Below are positions 48,748-61,031 of a stretch of 64,000 nt of DNA, one piece after another; the first letter of the stretch is position 1; every line of letters starts with the position of its first letter. The notes beneath the pieces were generated by a model. The model worked only from the letters and a program-made list of their open reading frames with translations. It searched no databases and was not told the DNA's origin. The stretch comes from Vespula vulgaris (taxonomy: Eukaryota > Arthropoda > Insecta > Hymenoptera > Vespidae): the NCBI RefSeq assembly GCF_905475345.1, contig NC_066602.1:2887814-2951813 (forward strand). The letters run 5' to 3'. The position numbers and the translations under genes were made by a program.

Positions 48748-49769
48748 GCTGTTGTTGTTCTTCTTGATATTGTTGTTGTTGTTGCTGTTGCTGCTGTTGT
48801 TGCTGTTGCTGTTGCTGTTGCTGCTGTTGTTGCTGCTGTTGCTTGTTCTTTTGAATATTCTCTAAAAATGTTGGATCAGTCATGATCTTATAAAGAAAGG
48901 TATCCTTTAATTTATCGTCCGGATCGATCGACGACGAATACGTAGGATCATCGACATTTTCGTAACCATCCATCTCTTCATTTTCATTAACTTTAACATT
49001 TCCAACGGATTGAAGGTTACAATCGCGAATCGATAGATCTATCACTTCGAGGTCGTTCTTCTCGTCCTCGATCGGGAACGGTTTCGTTTCTTCTATGGTG
49101 TACCATTTGAAACATTGACAAGACGATGGGCCAGCCACCGCGTCCACGAAGAACGTTTCGTTCGACTAAAATGAATGTTTTAAATATATATTTAAGTATA
49201 CTATAAAATTAATTTATACGATGTCGGCTAATTTCTACGACGAGATAAAATTTCGACGAAAATAAATGATATCTCTTTATGTATGTATATGAGATTGGAG
49301 GAAAGGACACGATAGAAATGTCAAAATCATTGCTTGTTAAAATTAAATTTTGAGAAAAAAATGTATATAAGATATATATTTATATACATATATAATTTCT
49401 CTATGTATGTGTATATATATATATATGTACGTATGTGTGTATATGTATATATATATATAGCTGTGCGTGGAACGCGTACAGGTTTCTTATTTATGTATGT
49501 CGTTGGAAGGACGCCAGCGTAACCTTACATATACAAAGGCATTTAGGTGAATCGAGTGTGAGCGACGTTACTGTAATATATTTGCCAGCTGTCAAACACG
49601 ATACCTCTCTCAATTCTGACACGTCTTTCATTCTCAGAGAATCGCTCGAAATTACATTCTCCTCTCGATTATTTTCTATTGAATTCAAGGAATTCGCATT
49701 TTCGGAGCTCGATGTGGCACTTAAGTCATTTTGAACGATCATGTGTCTCGGTACGGTCTTCACCCTCAT
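48233..49769 (-). CDS. C2H2 zinc-finger protein with polyglutamine tract, two coding exons
   Basis: This is a probable nuclear DNA-binding protein. The predicted CDS joins 49769-49524 (82 codons) to 49165-48233 (310 codons plus stop), giving 392 residues. The first part is Ser/Asn/Glu-rich with a cysteine cluster (CLCICK) at its end. An acidic region follows the junction. A polyQ tract at about residues 191-241 (48689-48841) is broken once by YQEE. The C-terminal 150 residues hold five finger units. The first (CPFC...H) lacks the second zinc-binding His. The other four keep C-x2-C-x12-H-x3-H with the usual F and L core positions. The second exon has no ATG before the fingers: upstream the frame runs to an AG acceptor whose TAG is in frame, so the start must lie in an upstream exon. 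ATG 49767-49769 is the first ATG after an in-frame TGA in the leader. I do not recognise a specific ortholog. Zinc-finger identity is certain; the exact N-terminus is inferred. Confidence 0.88.
48689..48841 (-). repeat. CAA/CAG array encoding the zinc-finger protein's polyglutamine
   Basis: About 51 codons, nearly all Gln. The C-terminal half includes a long pure CAA run and the N-terminal half mixes CAA and CAG. A Tyr-Gln-Glu-Glu interruption breaks the tract. Length polymorphism is likely. Confidence 0.95.
49166..49523 (-). other. Phase-0 intron (358 nt) inside the zinc-finger gene
   Basis: The minus-strand donor is AAG|GTTACG (exon ends at 49524). The acceptor is CATTTTAG|TCGAAC (exon resumes at 49165). 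Both junctions fall on codon boundaries, so the frame is kept: CLCICK is followed by SNETFFVDAV. The intron holds TA-rich and TATG-rich simple sequence at about 49370-49460. An alternative donor, TAT|GTAAGG at 49528-49533, is nearer consensus but is phase 1 and would break the frame into the finger exon. Confidence 0.65.
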
Positions 49770-49776
49770 CTTATAT

Positions 49777-49919
49777 CTGAATGAAAACATATAAACGTGA
49801 CAATGTACAAGTATAACAATATACTAATATAAATTAACAATATACCAATATAACAATGTACGATCGATAATGTACTAAGTAAATATATATATATATATAT
49901 TCGATATAAAAATATTTAC
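49777..49919 (-). other. Probable 5'UTR intron of the zinc-finger gene
   Basis: On the minus strand a donor ATTAG|GTAAAT (exon end 49920) pairs with the acceptor TTTTCATTCAG|ATATAAG (exon start 49776), seven bases before ATG 49767-49769. The frame leading into that ATG contains TGA in the upstream exon, so the upstream exon (about 49920-50050) would be untranslated. The intron of 143 nt is AT-rich with a (TA)n run. This fits a three-exon gene but is not proven. Confidence 0.45.
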
Positions 49920-50694
49920 CTAATCGCGATAAATAAATATCACGCAAAATTCTCCTATATCTTTTTTCCTTTTCTTTTTTTTTCGAGGAGTGGGGAGAGA
50001 AGAAAAAAGAATCTTCTCTTATAGAACCAACGGAAGCAATACCTTCCACCTTATTTTATCGTTTGCACTCACGCGCACGCGCGCTCACAAACACGTCGCG
50101 ACAGATCTATCGAAAAAACGTTGATAATGATTATCCACGATTTATCTTAATCATTGTATCTTCACACTCAATGTGTTACTCGACTAATAAGACACGGCAA
50201 GACCGTATCGACACGACCGACGAAGACCAACTGACATTCCATACGACTTATCGCGTCCTTCGCGAGATAGAATGACAACAGAAAGCTTTCCGAATTCAAT
50301 GTCCTTATTGATGCGAGGTTATTGATCAAAGAGAGTATTTACTTTTTCTGTAACGCTCGCACACACTGTTACTCGCACACGCTTTTGTTTTGTCTACATT
50401 ACCAATGATACATACATGTATACCATAGATTATATAGTAAATCGTGTAGACATAATATTGCTTCTCTTTTCACTTTGGTAAGAAAACAAAAAGAAAAAAA
50501 AGAAGAAAGAAAGAAAGAAAGGAAGGAAGGAAGAAAGAAAGAAAGAAAAAAGAAAGGAAAGAGAAAGGGAAAACAAAAAAGAAAGAATGCACCTTTTTCA
50601 AAACTACAATTCCTTCGTAATTCTTCATAGATTAGATCGCAATGAAAAACTGAATTAATAACTTGATCGATATACATTCAATGATTACATGTAA

Positions 50695-50730
<36 letters not shown>

Positions 50731-51112
50731 GTATGTATATGATTGTATATACACATTGTTGAATGAAAGAAATGAAAAAAAAGAAATGAACGAAGCGTTA
50801 GCGCGATATAGAAGGCTGTATCCATTAAGAGAGATAAAGGAAAAAAAGCCGAAAGTCTGAGGACTGGTAAGAAGGCTTGGGAGGAGAAGGAGGAAGTGGG
50901 AGGGAGGGGTCAAACATAAAAATGGACAAAAAGCGAGTCGATGTTTATGAGCGATGTTCCAGGGAAGCACCACCACCACCATCGCTAGTACCACCTCCTA
51001 CCACCACCCTTTCTCTCGTCTCTCTTTCTCATTTGGTCGTTAATACGGCATAAGGAGAGGAGCCAGCCAGGGTTAAAGCGAGGGTGAACCGAGGATTTTT
51101 AATTGTAGTTCA

Positions 51113-51165
51113 CTCGGTATAAGGCTCTGCTCGACCCAGTCGGTATTGTCATACCGAGCAGCGCT
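51113..51165. other. Overlapping inverted repeats (stem-loop forming) in a complex island
   Basis: CTCGGTAT at 51113-51120 is the exact reverse complement of ATACCGAG at 51151-51158. A second perfect hairpin, CGGTAT-TGTC-ATACCG, is at 51141-51156. A third pairing joins AAGGCTCTGCT (51121-51131) with AGCAGCGCTTTT (51157-51168) with one mismatch. These are mutually exclusive folds. The island has no ORF. I match it to no known microRNA. Confidence 0.4.
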
Positions 51166-51578
51166 TTTCTTTATTTCCCCAGTGGCTGGATGAGGTTATA
51201 CATTTTTTTTTAACTACGGCAATGCCTCCGTCTTCTTATTAGCAAAGCTAATTGGAAATACAAATGGTTATTCACGGTAGTAAGAAGGAAGGTCGCCGCG
51301 AGAAGATCGGTCCTGCTGAAGGAGAGGAAAAGAAAGAGAGAGAGAGGGAAGAAAACGAAAAGTCGAGGAAGGACGAGGAGAGGGGTTGGCGCACTTGTGC
51401 GTATTAAGCTTGTATTTGCCCCGGATAATTAGGACTTTTTCCCGGCCAATTCGGATGAATAATTGATTTTTCTTCTTCCCAGTCGCTCCCGAAAGTCCGA
51501 ATGCCCGTCGCTCCTTCGAATGACAATCACTTGGAAAAAAGGAAAAAAGAAAGGAAGAAAAGAAAAAAACGAAGATAG

Positions 51579-51609
<31 letters not shown>

Positions 51610-52239
51610 AAAAGATCTTTCGGATGAAATATTCAATGACGGAGTCGGTCGGTGGTGCCAAGCGCACCTATCGTGCGGAAGGAACAGATAGGATGGATGG
51701 GGTGGCTTCGAACGTTACGAATGGAAATACTATGGGGGTTAATAAGTAGTAAGTATAACGAGGGTCTCCTCATCAAATGTAAAAGTATTCTTCTTATCGT
51801 TCGGTGCTTCGAACGAGAAAAATAAAAACGATAAAAAACGATTACGAATTGTTTAAGTAAAATATCTATACATATATATTTTGTATAACCCAAAAAGAGA
51901 ATAATTTATTTATCAATCCTTTCTTTCCTCTTCTGCCTCCTTAATCCAACTTTCTGAATAACTTCATTATAGAAAAAGATTTTTCATCATCATCATCATC
52001 ATCATATTTTGTTTCTTCTCAGATTTACTTTCAAACCTCTCGCGCTTTTATTCGCGATAGAGTTCAAAGACGCGAATCGAGTATCAAAAGATATATCGAT
52101 CGAAGGAGGTGAGGAAGGGGGAGGTGCTGTATAGGAGGGGAAGAAGAAAGGGTGGGAGAGGGCGCGCGAGGGTCGAAGGAGTCAGTCAAACGGGAGTAGA
52201 GCAATCTCTAAGGAGTATTTCCTCTTTTTCCCTTCGTCG

Positions 52240-52433
52240 CGAAAGAAGGAAAATGCCCGCGGCGGACCTGCTAACTTTTTTTCATCAGCATTTTACGGTT
52301 ATAACCGGGCATTAATAATGCACATGCTTAATATAAAGGAGAAGCCCGCGAGTCTCCGTCTAATAAACTGGAAGAATGCTTTATAACCGGCCGCGGTTTC
52401 GGCTCGAGAACGATGCTAGTAGTAGCTAAGGTA
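52240..52433 (+). other. Complex island with repeated TTATAACCGG motifs and a splice-donor match
   Basis: A CpG-rich unique block contains GGTTATAACCGGG (about 52299-52311) and TTTATAACCGGCC (about 52380-52392), plus TAATAATGCACATGC. It ends with GCTAAG|GTAAGG (donor at 52434). The AACCGG motifs resemble Grainyhead-type sites. A regulatory element or non-coding exon is possible; coding capacity is minimal. Confidence 0.2.
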
Positions 52434-52747
52434 AGGGAGAAGGGAACAGAGAGGAATGGAGGGGATAAGGGTGGAAGAAGACCGTCGAAGGGTGGTAGTT
52501 GCCTTCTCGCTTCTTTATATCCCGCAAAATAGCCAATCTTTCCACCTCGCGTCGAAGGAAAGTGGCCAAACTTCTCGAGACGCTAAGAATACGGCAAACT
52601 CGCATCGCGAAATTCTCTTTCATCTCCCTCCCCCCTATATATCTCCCTCTTCACGTCCCACCCTATATAATCCTCCACCCGATGGAATCTGGGCCTTCGG
52701 GATACGTTTAAACTCGAATTCGAGTGGGTTATTTATGTTTCAACGCT

Positions 52748-52861
52748 AAATATATATATATATATATAATGTTTATTAAATATAATATATAATGTTTATT
52801 ATATATACAATATATGTAATATATATTGTATATATAATTGTGTATATAATGTTTATTAAAA
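52748..52861. repeat. AT-rich block with three copies of ATAATGTTTATTA
   Basis: After a (TA)n run, ATAATGTTTATTA occurs near 52767, 52789 and 52846, separated by TATA-type sequence that includes the inverted pair ACAATATATGTAATATATATTGT. Confidence 0.8.
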
Positions 52862-53397
52862 TGTATCACGCTGTCTTAAATCATTCATAGTTCTGTTCTC
52901 AATTATCGAATATGAATTCAATCTTATACTTATCGAAGATAAAGAAATCTAAATTGAAGTATCGAGTTTATATTTTAAAACCAAATGAATCTTCTCGTCC
53001 TCCATACACTGAGGATTTCCAAGTGGCGCAAAACTCGATGGAGGAAGAGGAGGAGGGTGAGATGGAGAAGGAGTTGGTGGCGCGAGATAGCGTAGGTGAG
53101 ACCTTTTTTTTCCTTTTCTTTCTTCTTTCTTTCTTTTTTTTTCCTTTTTCTTTTGAAAAATATGAGTTTAATAAAGAAGGAAAGTATGATGTATGGGCCT
53201 CGTGCCAAGGGAGAAAGAACGAAGCAGGATCAACCGACTTCGATACACAGATATTGTATACGTAATATAAGTAGATGGTAGAAGGGGAATGCCTGTGATG
53301 TACTGGGTGTCGAAAAGTCCCGCGGGACGTTCGACGGCCTTTTCATGCTCGAACAAAATTGCCATAAGTTTTTATTAAACCAACAACGACGTATACG

Positions 53398-53440
<43 letters not shown>

Positions 53441-53969
53441 TCATTTCAGTCTAATACTCAAAAATGCATCCTCTAAAACGTAACTTGCATTCATTACGTT
53501 CTTATCTCTTTATGATGCACGTATCTTGCCAAAGCAAAGCAAAAAAAACAAAAAAATAAAATATAAGAAAAATATAAGAAAAAATCAAACCTATGTACAC
53601 ATCGATCAGATTTTTCTTTCACAAGAATTAATTTTAATCTATGCGATGATATAGTCATATCGTAAATTAACGTGACAAAAATAAAACGATTTCCTCGTAT
53701 AACACGTTATCTCTCTCTTTCTCTTTTTCCTATGCAAATAATAAAACGGTGACACAAATAATTCGATATCTAGAACGAAAGAATCTCTATATTCCTATTA
53801 TTCGTCTATTTTCAACATCTTCCATTCGATCTAATCGTAGGAAATGCATATCCGAGACGACTCTGGCTCTCCGTGCAAGAGATTTCCATGGAAATCGGTG
53901 ACACCCTCAACGACTAACAATAAGATGACTACGATGACCTAACTTTGAATCGAATGAGAAAACTAGAGG

Positions 53970-54002
<33 letters not shown>

Positions 54003-54280
54003 GGACGCAGAAGCAATCGAATATAGAATGTTCCTAACATATCGAGATAAGAACCTTGTAAAAGGATACAAAGTAGCTATCCTCCAATATGGTTTGTTCC
54101 CATTTAGAAGGGACATACGTATGTGTATATATACATAGAAGAAGAAGACATACATATTATATATGTACAATGAATATAGACGTATGTCAGCTAAGCTAAT
54201 GCAAGGAAAGTGTCATCTCGATCTTATTTATCACACGCGTTGTTCCAAAGTCAAAGTACAGGCATCTTTCTATCCCTCTC

Positions 54281-54316
<36 letters not shown>

Positions 54317-54334
54317 CCTCCATTTATTTATCTA

Positions 54335-54366
<32 letters not shown>

Positions 54367-54603
54367 TCTCTCTTTCACTCACTCTCTGGCTCTACTCCGT
54401 CAATAGCGCTTCTTAGCTTATGCATAAAGCTCTTTCCTCGTGGCTCACTTCCGAAACTTCCCAGCTCGATCTTTCCTACGAACGAGAGTACCCCCTACTC
54501 ACGACTCTCACGATTTCAACCACCCTCCTACTACCCACGTCTTCTCTCTGCTGTTTTATCGAGACTTCAACCCCTTCTTCGACCGGTAGTAGCAGGGCGT
54601 ACT

Positions 54604-54618
54604 GCTCGCTCGCTCGCT

Positions 54619-54649
<31 letters not shown>

Positions 54650-54674
54650 TCGTTCGTTCGTTCACTCGCTCGCG
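54604..54674. repeat. (CTCG)n/(GTTC)n tetranucleotide array
   Basis: GCTC units pass into about ten GTTC units and back to GCTC. Confidence 0.95.
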
Positions 54675-55014
54675 AATGTTTCCGCCAGGATGTATCTCGA
54701 AATCTATACGAAAGGAGAAGGCAAAGAGGGTGGTAGATGAGGTGGTGGTAAAGGGGAGGGGGTGAATCCGAGAGACTCGATGCCGATGCGGAGGGCAGGG
54801 CGGTTTTCGAGAAGGGTGAGCCCCGTCACATTTCACTACAGACTAATAACTTCTGAATATTCATTTCGTGTTTCTCCTTGCCTGCTTGCGAACCCGTAAG
54901 CAAAGCTAATGCGACGCTCACAACGTGCCCTAGCAGATTCGGTAAGGTATCAGATTGTTTGCAAGCCAACGTGCACGGCTCAAGGCTTCGCGATTTACGT
55001 TTACACCCTTCGTA

Positions 55015-55055
<41 letters not shown>

Positions 55056-55500
55056 GTCTATCTATCTATGTATCTATCTTTTACTCTTTTCTTATTCATC
55101 TATTTATATCTTCGTTCATCTTTTTGTTCTTCTTCTTGTTCTTCTTCTTTGGTAACATCTCGATTATATTTCGCGAGAGTAAATCGATAGAATTTTTACC
55201 GAGACTAATGATTCATACGTACTCTTACATTCCATTGATTTTCTTACGATTTTTATTTGCAAACGTATATATTATATCAAGAGAATACGTACGTATATAT
55301 CTGTGTATCAACGTTATCTCATAAATTCGATTTCGTGTGGAAAGAGCTTAAGAGATACGTATTTTCCTTCATCGAAGCGAGAAAAACGGAGCAGCTAGGG
55401 AGGCAAGGGAAAACTGAGAGACAGTCACCATGGCAACTATGAATTAAGTAATCAATGAATTATTATTGACATTGATGTCAGTTCTCTTCTCTCTCCCTAC

Positions 55501-55531
<31 letters not shown>

Positions 55532-56856
55532 TATATTTCTCTTTAACCTTATACTTTTCAAATGACTTAGAAAGCATTATTTGTTCTTCGTTCGATATAA
55601 AAAAAAATAAAGGGAGTGGTTTATTTACGAAGAAAATAATACGATAAATAAAACGAGCAATTACATCTCGGATCGTTCTGTTTCAATACGAATGAAAATT
55701 ACGCGTCATTGATAATTCGAAAGGAAGTTCACGTGGTAAATACGATAGAAAGAATTAACGTGAAAATACATCCCAAAGGAGTGGAGAGAACGGTGCAGGA
55801 AGAAATGTTCATGGGGAAACCGATAGAAGGGACATCGCGATCAACTTCAATTTCGCGATCTTTGCGACAAATTAACGAGGACGAAATTACACCCTCGAAT
55901 CTTCCACTATCTCTTTCTTTTCTCATTTTTTTTCTTCTCATACGATCAAATTACTTAGAAAAAAAAAAAAAAACATATATATATGTTCAGTCAAGTTCAA
56001 ATTACGAACAATTCCAATTGTTAGATATATACAAATACATATACAGAAATACATAAGTGTTTTATTAATATTAATTACATAAATTAATTATACGAAATTA
56101 AATAAATACTACATGCAGTACGCATTGAAATACAATACAAAGGATAATCGAAAAATTCGCGAATCATCATCATTCTCTCTCTCTCTCTCTCTACGATATA
56201 TTATTTAATATTCCTGACGTGCAATAGACAGACCAACGCGTGCAAGTACAACTCCCAGTTGTCCTTTTCCTTTCATTCCTTCCTACCGACTTCCATCCCA
56301 ATCTTCTATTGTCTGCGACAAACCGTCCCAAACAAAGGTTAGAAGAGAACCGCGTGTGATAATAAATATAGAGAAAATGAAAAATTATTAAAAACTTCCT
56401 TTTTAGCCTTGGTAATCCTGGTCGTCCCCAAGAGATGGCGCATTAAAAATCTTCCATCTCTTTCTTGTTCCCTCTCCAACCTCATCTACCCTCCGTGTTA
56501 AACCCTCTTTTGCTACTGCTGTTACTGCTACTGCTACTGCTACTCCTACTCCTCCTTCTCCTCTTTCTCCGCTAACGTCTCTGCTAGTTACTCCATCTCC
56601 GTTTCTCTCTCTCTCTCTGTTTCTCTTTTTCTCTCGGTTCTTCGTTCACCAACGACTCTACTATTCCCGAGGTCGTTCTAGGGAGTTGGCCGACCGGACA
56701 CGCGAATTATTTATACGCGGGAGTCTCTCTTTCTCTCTCTCTCTCTCTTTCTCTCTGTCTGACGACATTACCACCGTGTTAGCATTAGATCATAATGTAC
56801 GACCAAGCGTTACGAGGAAGGATCGTGATTCGACCTTACGCACTTTCCCACGTCTC

Positions 56857-56859
<3 letters not shown>

Positions 56860-56911
<52 letters not shown>
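56860..56911. repeat. (TA)n microsatellite
   Basis: A pure TA run of about 52 bases, the longest TA run in the window. Confidence 0.97.
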
Positions 56912-56914
<3 letters not shown>

Positions 56915-57791
56915 TTGCTCTTTCAGTTGCATTGGCCATACCGGGAGGGCACTTAATAAGCACCGAAAAATACAAGAAAATTTAATTTAATGGAACGAAA
57001 CGAGAAATGAAAGCGAGATTCCTGATGTGTACTTTGAAATGCGTAACGATCGGTGAAATGCAGAGATATAAAGTAAAGATGGAAAATATAGGAGGATAGC
57101 GGGATAGGGTGGATAGGGGTTAGGGGAGAAGAAAAAAAGGATAAGTGGAAGAGTATATTAGCTGGAAAACGAGGCGAAATATCTGTTCTATATCTATATC
57201 TACATATATATATATACATGCATACATATACTTTTTTATTTTATTTTTCCTTTGGAAGCATCCACTTCTTTCTCCGGACGGTTATCGGTGAAAGGAGATC
57301 GAATAACCTATTCAGAATCACCGTCATTAATGTCGTTATCGCCCGTCGAGGTCGGAATCGCGATAAAAGCGACGAACGAACGAACGCGTTGATGTTAGTA
57401 GTAGTAGTAATAGAGTAGTAGTAGTAGTAGTAGCAAAGCTAGCTGCTCGTAATAGTAGTAGTACTGTTAGCGATGGCGATGGTAGCGATGGTACCGATGG
57501 TAGTGGTGGTGGTGGTGGCGATGACGGTGGTGGTACTGTGCGGATTAGCGAGGAAAATGGAAATCGTCGAGTTGATGCTCGCACGTTCACGAATGTATGG
57601 GTGGCTGGTATCGTCGCTTTCATCCTCTCCTCGCGCAACTTAGCGCACTACCGAGGATATATAAAGGGATATAAACCGCATCTCCCGCGGCTCTGTCGAC
57701 GATTGGATTCGCCAATTAATCAGCGAAGGGAGAGAAAAGGAACGAATGATAGACAGAGAAAGAAAGAGATAAAAGAGAAAGAGATAGAGAT

Positions 57792-57833
<42 letters not shown>

Positions 57834-59850
57834 AAAGGGAGAGAAAGAGAGAGACACGGTGGGTAGAGGTGGTCCGAGGGCAGGCTTTGGCGGCAATGAC
57901 GACTCGCCGGAGCGTGGATGAAAGAATAACGATGCGGAAACGAAACGAAATTTAAATATTCTCGCGCTTCCGCGAGTAGTATCGCCAGGGCATTCCTCCG
58001 GCACCCTTCTCCGCCATCGTAGAAAGGGTGGGCGAGCTCGGTGTAATTGCAAAATTGCGTTAGCTTTGTGTTCTTCCGCCGTTCGCCCAGACGTAAGAGA
58101 TACCACCACCGGCCGGACCGGCAGGCCGGCCCCTGTGCGTCGAGTCCGCGTGTGCCTGCCGTCGGATGATTTATATGGATCTCTCTTTCTCTTTCTCTTT
58201 TTCTTTTTCTTTCTCTTTCTTTCTCCTCTGCTCTCTGTCTCTCTTTCTCTCTTTCTCCGTATCTTTCTTTTTTTACGCCCTCTCGTTCCCTTCCCTATCG
58301 TTCAAGTAGCGTCTCCTCTCGACACGACCGACGACTGACTGGACGCACGAGTTTTTTCATCGTTCCTCTTTCCCCACTCTCACCCTTTCTAAATATATTT
58401 ATCCTTCTATCACAACCCTCTCTTGATAAAAGAGCGATCACGTCGATAAGTTTTCATCTTATCCTAGAGGGCTCGTGATTTATTTTATATCGATCGAAAG
58501 ATAATAATTTGAAACGTCGATTAAATAAAAGGTCGAAGCTCGCTCAAAAGAATTCGAAGAATATTTCAACATCGTATGGAAAAGTAAGAGAGATGAAAAG
58601 ACACACACATACATCATATACACATGTACAGGTAGCTACGTAGCTACGTACCAAAAGAGGGTGGAATAGAAGAGAGGACGACGCGGTCCGTCCGCTGTAT
58701 TAGATTTGCTTTCTAGGACACTTTAATCAGAATGTACCTATGTAAATTTTTGAATACACATCCCTTCTCGTCGTCTCCCTCGCGATGTTTGTATAGGTCA
58801 GGCAAAGGTATTTTCCTGGCGATGGCGAAGAGACCGTAGAAAGAGGAGGAAACTCCGAGAGCCGTCGGCATCGCGTACCGTGAATTAAAGAATTTGCAAT
58901 TCTGAATTTCAGGTGATCGCATACATACATACATACATACATACATAGACACATAGATACATATAGATACCTACTCTTTCGCGACTTTATCTCTGGCATC
59001 GTCTGCAAACCAACGACAACGACAAGCTTTGCAAATCGTCTTTCGTATCCGTACCATCATCGTATCTCCACCACCGTATCGTCGCGTCGTCCCGAGTCCC
59101 GAGTCCCGAATCTCGTGTCCCGTAGTCCCGTCAAACTTCTTTTCCCGAAACAAATTTATCGAAACGAACAAATCTCCGAGAAAATCTTCCACCATCCGAA
59201 AGCTCGCTGGGGAAGAAGAAAATACGAAAGAGGGAGGTAGGATAGGAGAGTGGAAGGGAGGAAGGGCTGTAGGGGGTAGGATAGACGCGCGGTGGCGCGT
59301 ATCGCGCGCATCGTTGCGCGTACGCTTCTTTAGCGAGGGCACGAATTTCAAGATGAATTCCGACGGACAATTACGACATTTTAATTGCACAATACCCCGG
59401 GGCCACGGGGATAGCGTCGAACGGACGTTGGGCGTTGTTGGGCGTTTTTGGGGGAGGGAAGGGTGGGAAAGAAGGAGGGCGTTGGGGCGTGTGCGAGAGG
59501 AGGAAGAAGAAAGATACGCGCAGCGAGGTGAGGCGAGGTTGTGGTGAGGTGAGGTGAGGTGAGGTGAGATGAGGTGAGGAGGATAGATAGATAGATAGGT
59601 ATAGCGAAAGAGAGAAAGAGATGAAAAAAGTGCTCGCAAAGGGAAAGCTCGCTCGAGCATGAAGGGAGAAAGGAAGAGAAAGAGAAAGAGAGCTGAATAG
59701 GGCGCAAAGAGTAGAAAGAGTGTCGGAGAGGAGAGGAGAGGAGAGAGAGAGAGAGAGAGAGAGCTAGAGACGCAAAAGAGAGAGGTGGGTTGGGAGGAGG
59801 GGGGTGGGTGGGAATGGACGGGCAGAAGAAATGACCGAGCGAGCACACAC

Positions 59851-60995
59851 GCGTATAATTATAATAACATTACTTGACAGAGATGGCGGCGAGAGGCGAG
59901 TCCGCTCTCTCGGGCTGGGCTACGGGCCGAGCATTGAAATATTATACCTACCAAAGAGAAAATAATTAAAATTCAACCCTTGCGCTTGCTCGCTCGCTCG
60001 CTCGTACGCTCGCTCTCTCACTCGCTCGCTCGCTCGCTCACTCACTCACTCACTCACTCACTCACTCACTCGTTCGTCGGTTCCGCTCGTCGGTTCGCTC
60101 GCGCGAATGAGTGAGTGAGCGTGTCTCTTTCTCTTTTTCTCTCTATTTCTCTCTCTCTCTCTCTCTTTCTCTTTTCTTTTTCTTTTTCTTTTTCTCTCTT
60201 TCTCTCTCTTCGACTCGCTCGATTCATGGGTGAGAGTGCAACACACACGCACGTACATACGTCGTTCGCTTTTCTACTTTCTGCGTATCGTACGAGCGCG
60301 AGGCGGTAACTACCCCCAGCCACCTCTTCCTCCTCGCCTTTTTCCTTCTCCGAAGGACGGCTTTTCCCATATTTTTTCCAACCCCGTAGGTACCAGGTAT
60401 TCCAGAAACGTTTGTTCGTTACGTACGTGCTTCTGAACGCCGACGTATGTATGTATGTATGTATGTATGTATATATATATATATGTATGTATGTATATAT
60501 GTACGTATGTATGCATATAAGTATGTGTGTATACATATATGTGCAAGAGAAGAAAATCTTTTTCGCGAAGCTCCGCGCACCTCCTCTTCACTCCCACTAC
60601 CCACCCTCGATACAGGAATGAAAATCGAGATATCGCGGTCTTCCTATTTTTCTTTCTTTTTTTTTTTCTTCTTAATCATCGTCTTTACAGTCGGAGGTAT
60701 CGAGTCGACGATCTTTTTCTTTCGTCTTTCGTCTTATCCTTCCCTTCGTTTTCCTTTTACGAACGATCGCGAGGCTAATAAACTCGAATAAATTATAACC
60801 GAATGGCGTTGACGTTTGACGGGTCTCTTTTATATACAGAACTTCTCGCTGTGTCCCTCGAAAGAAAAACGGGCCGCGCTCGAGCGATCTCTGCGGATTC
60901 CATTAATTCCTTTGTTTCGTCATCCCGTACCCGTTTAAGAGCCGTGACTGATTTTCAAGATGCCTTTTTCTTTTTTTTTTTTTTTTCTTTACGAC

Positions 60996-61031
<36 letters not shown>

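Larger units (their letters stand above)
50060..54160. other. Non-coding stretch upstream of the zinc-finger gene
   Basis: Mixed sequence at 50060-50400 may hold the zinc-finger promoter. It is followed by A/G-rich DNA at 50480-50590, (TA)n at 50700-50727, a complex island at 50940-51260 with the stem-loop, (GATA)n at 51580-51604, (TCA)n at 51987-52005, the island at 52240-52433, TA-rich DNA at 52748-52861 and (CT)n at 53400-53434. No supported gene. Confidence 0.6.
54160..59850. other. Repeat-rich non-coding stretch
   Basis: It holds (CT)n arrays at 54274-54375, (CTCG/GTTC)n at 54604-54674, CT/CTAT repeats at 55018-55080, (GCTACT)n near 56517-56550, (TA)n at 56860-56911, (GTA)n at 57393-57435, (GGT)n near 57498-57520, (GA)n at 57795-57830, pyrimidine repeats at 58182-58260, (CATA)n at 58919-58950 and (GGTGA)n at 59545-59580. 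Long ORFs on either strand near 59000-59850 are low-complexity. No supported gene. Confidence 0.65.

Noticed and set aside
49834..50049. 71-codon minus-strand ORF upstream of the zinc-finger gene
   Set aside because: Its first codon is GTG, it runs into a (TA)n repeat, and its frame does not join the next exon. It fits better as an untranslated leader exon.
58971..59846. 291-codon minus-strand open frame
   Set aside because: It is dominated by Ser/Leu/Pro/His from CT-rich and GGTGA repeats, and an equally long plus-strand frame overlaps it. It looks like low-complexity openness, not a gene.
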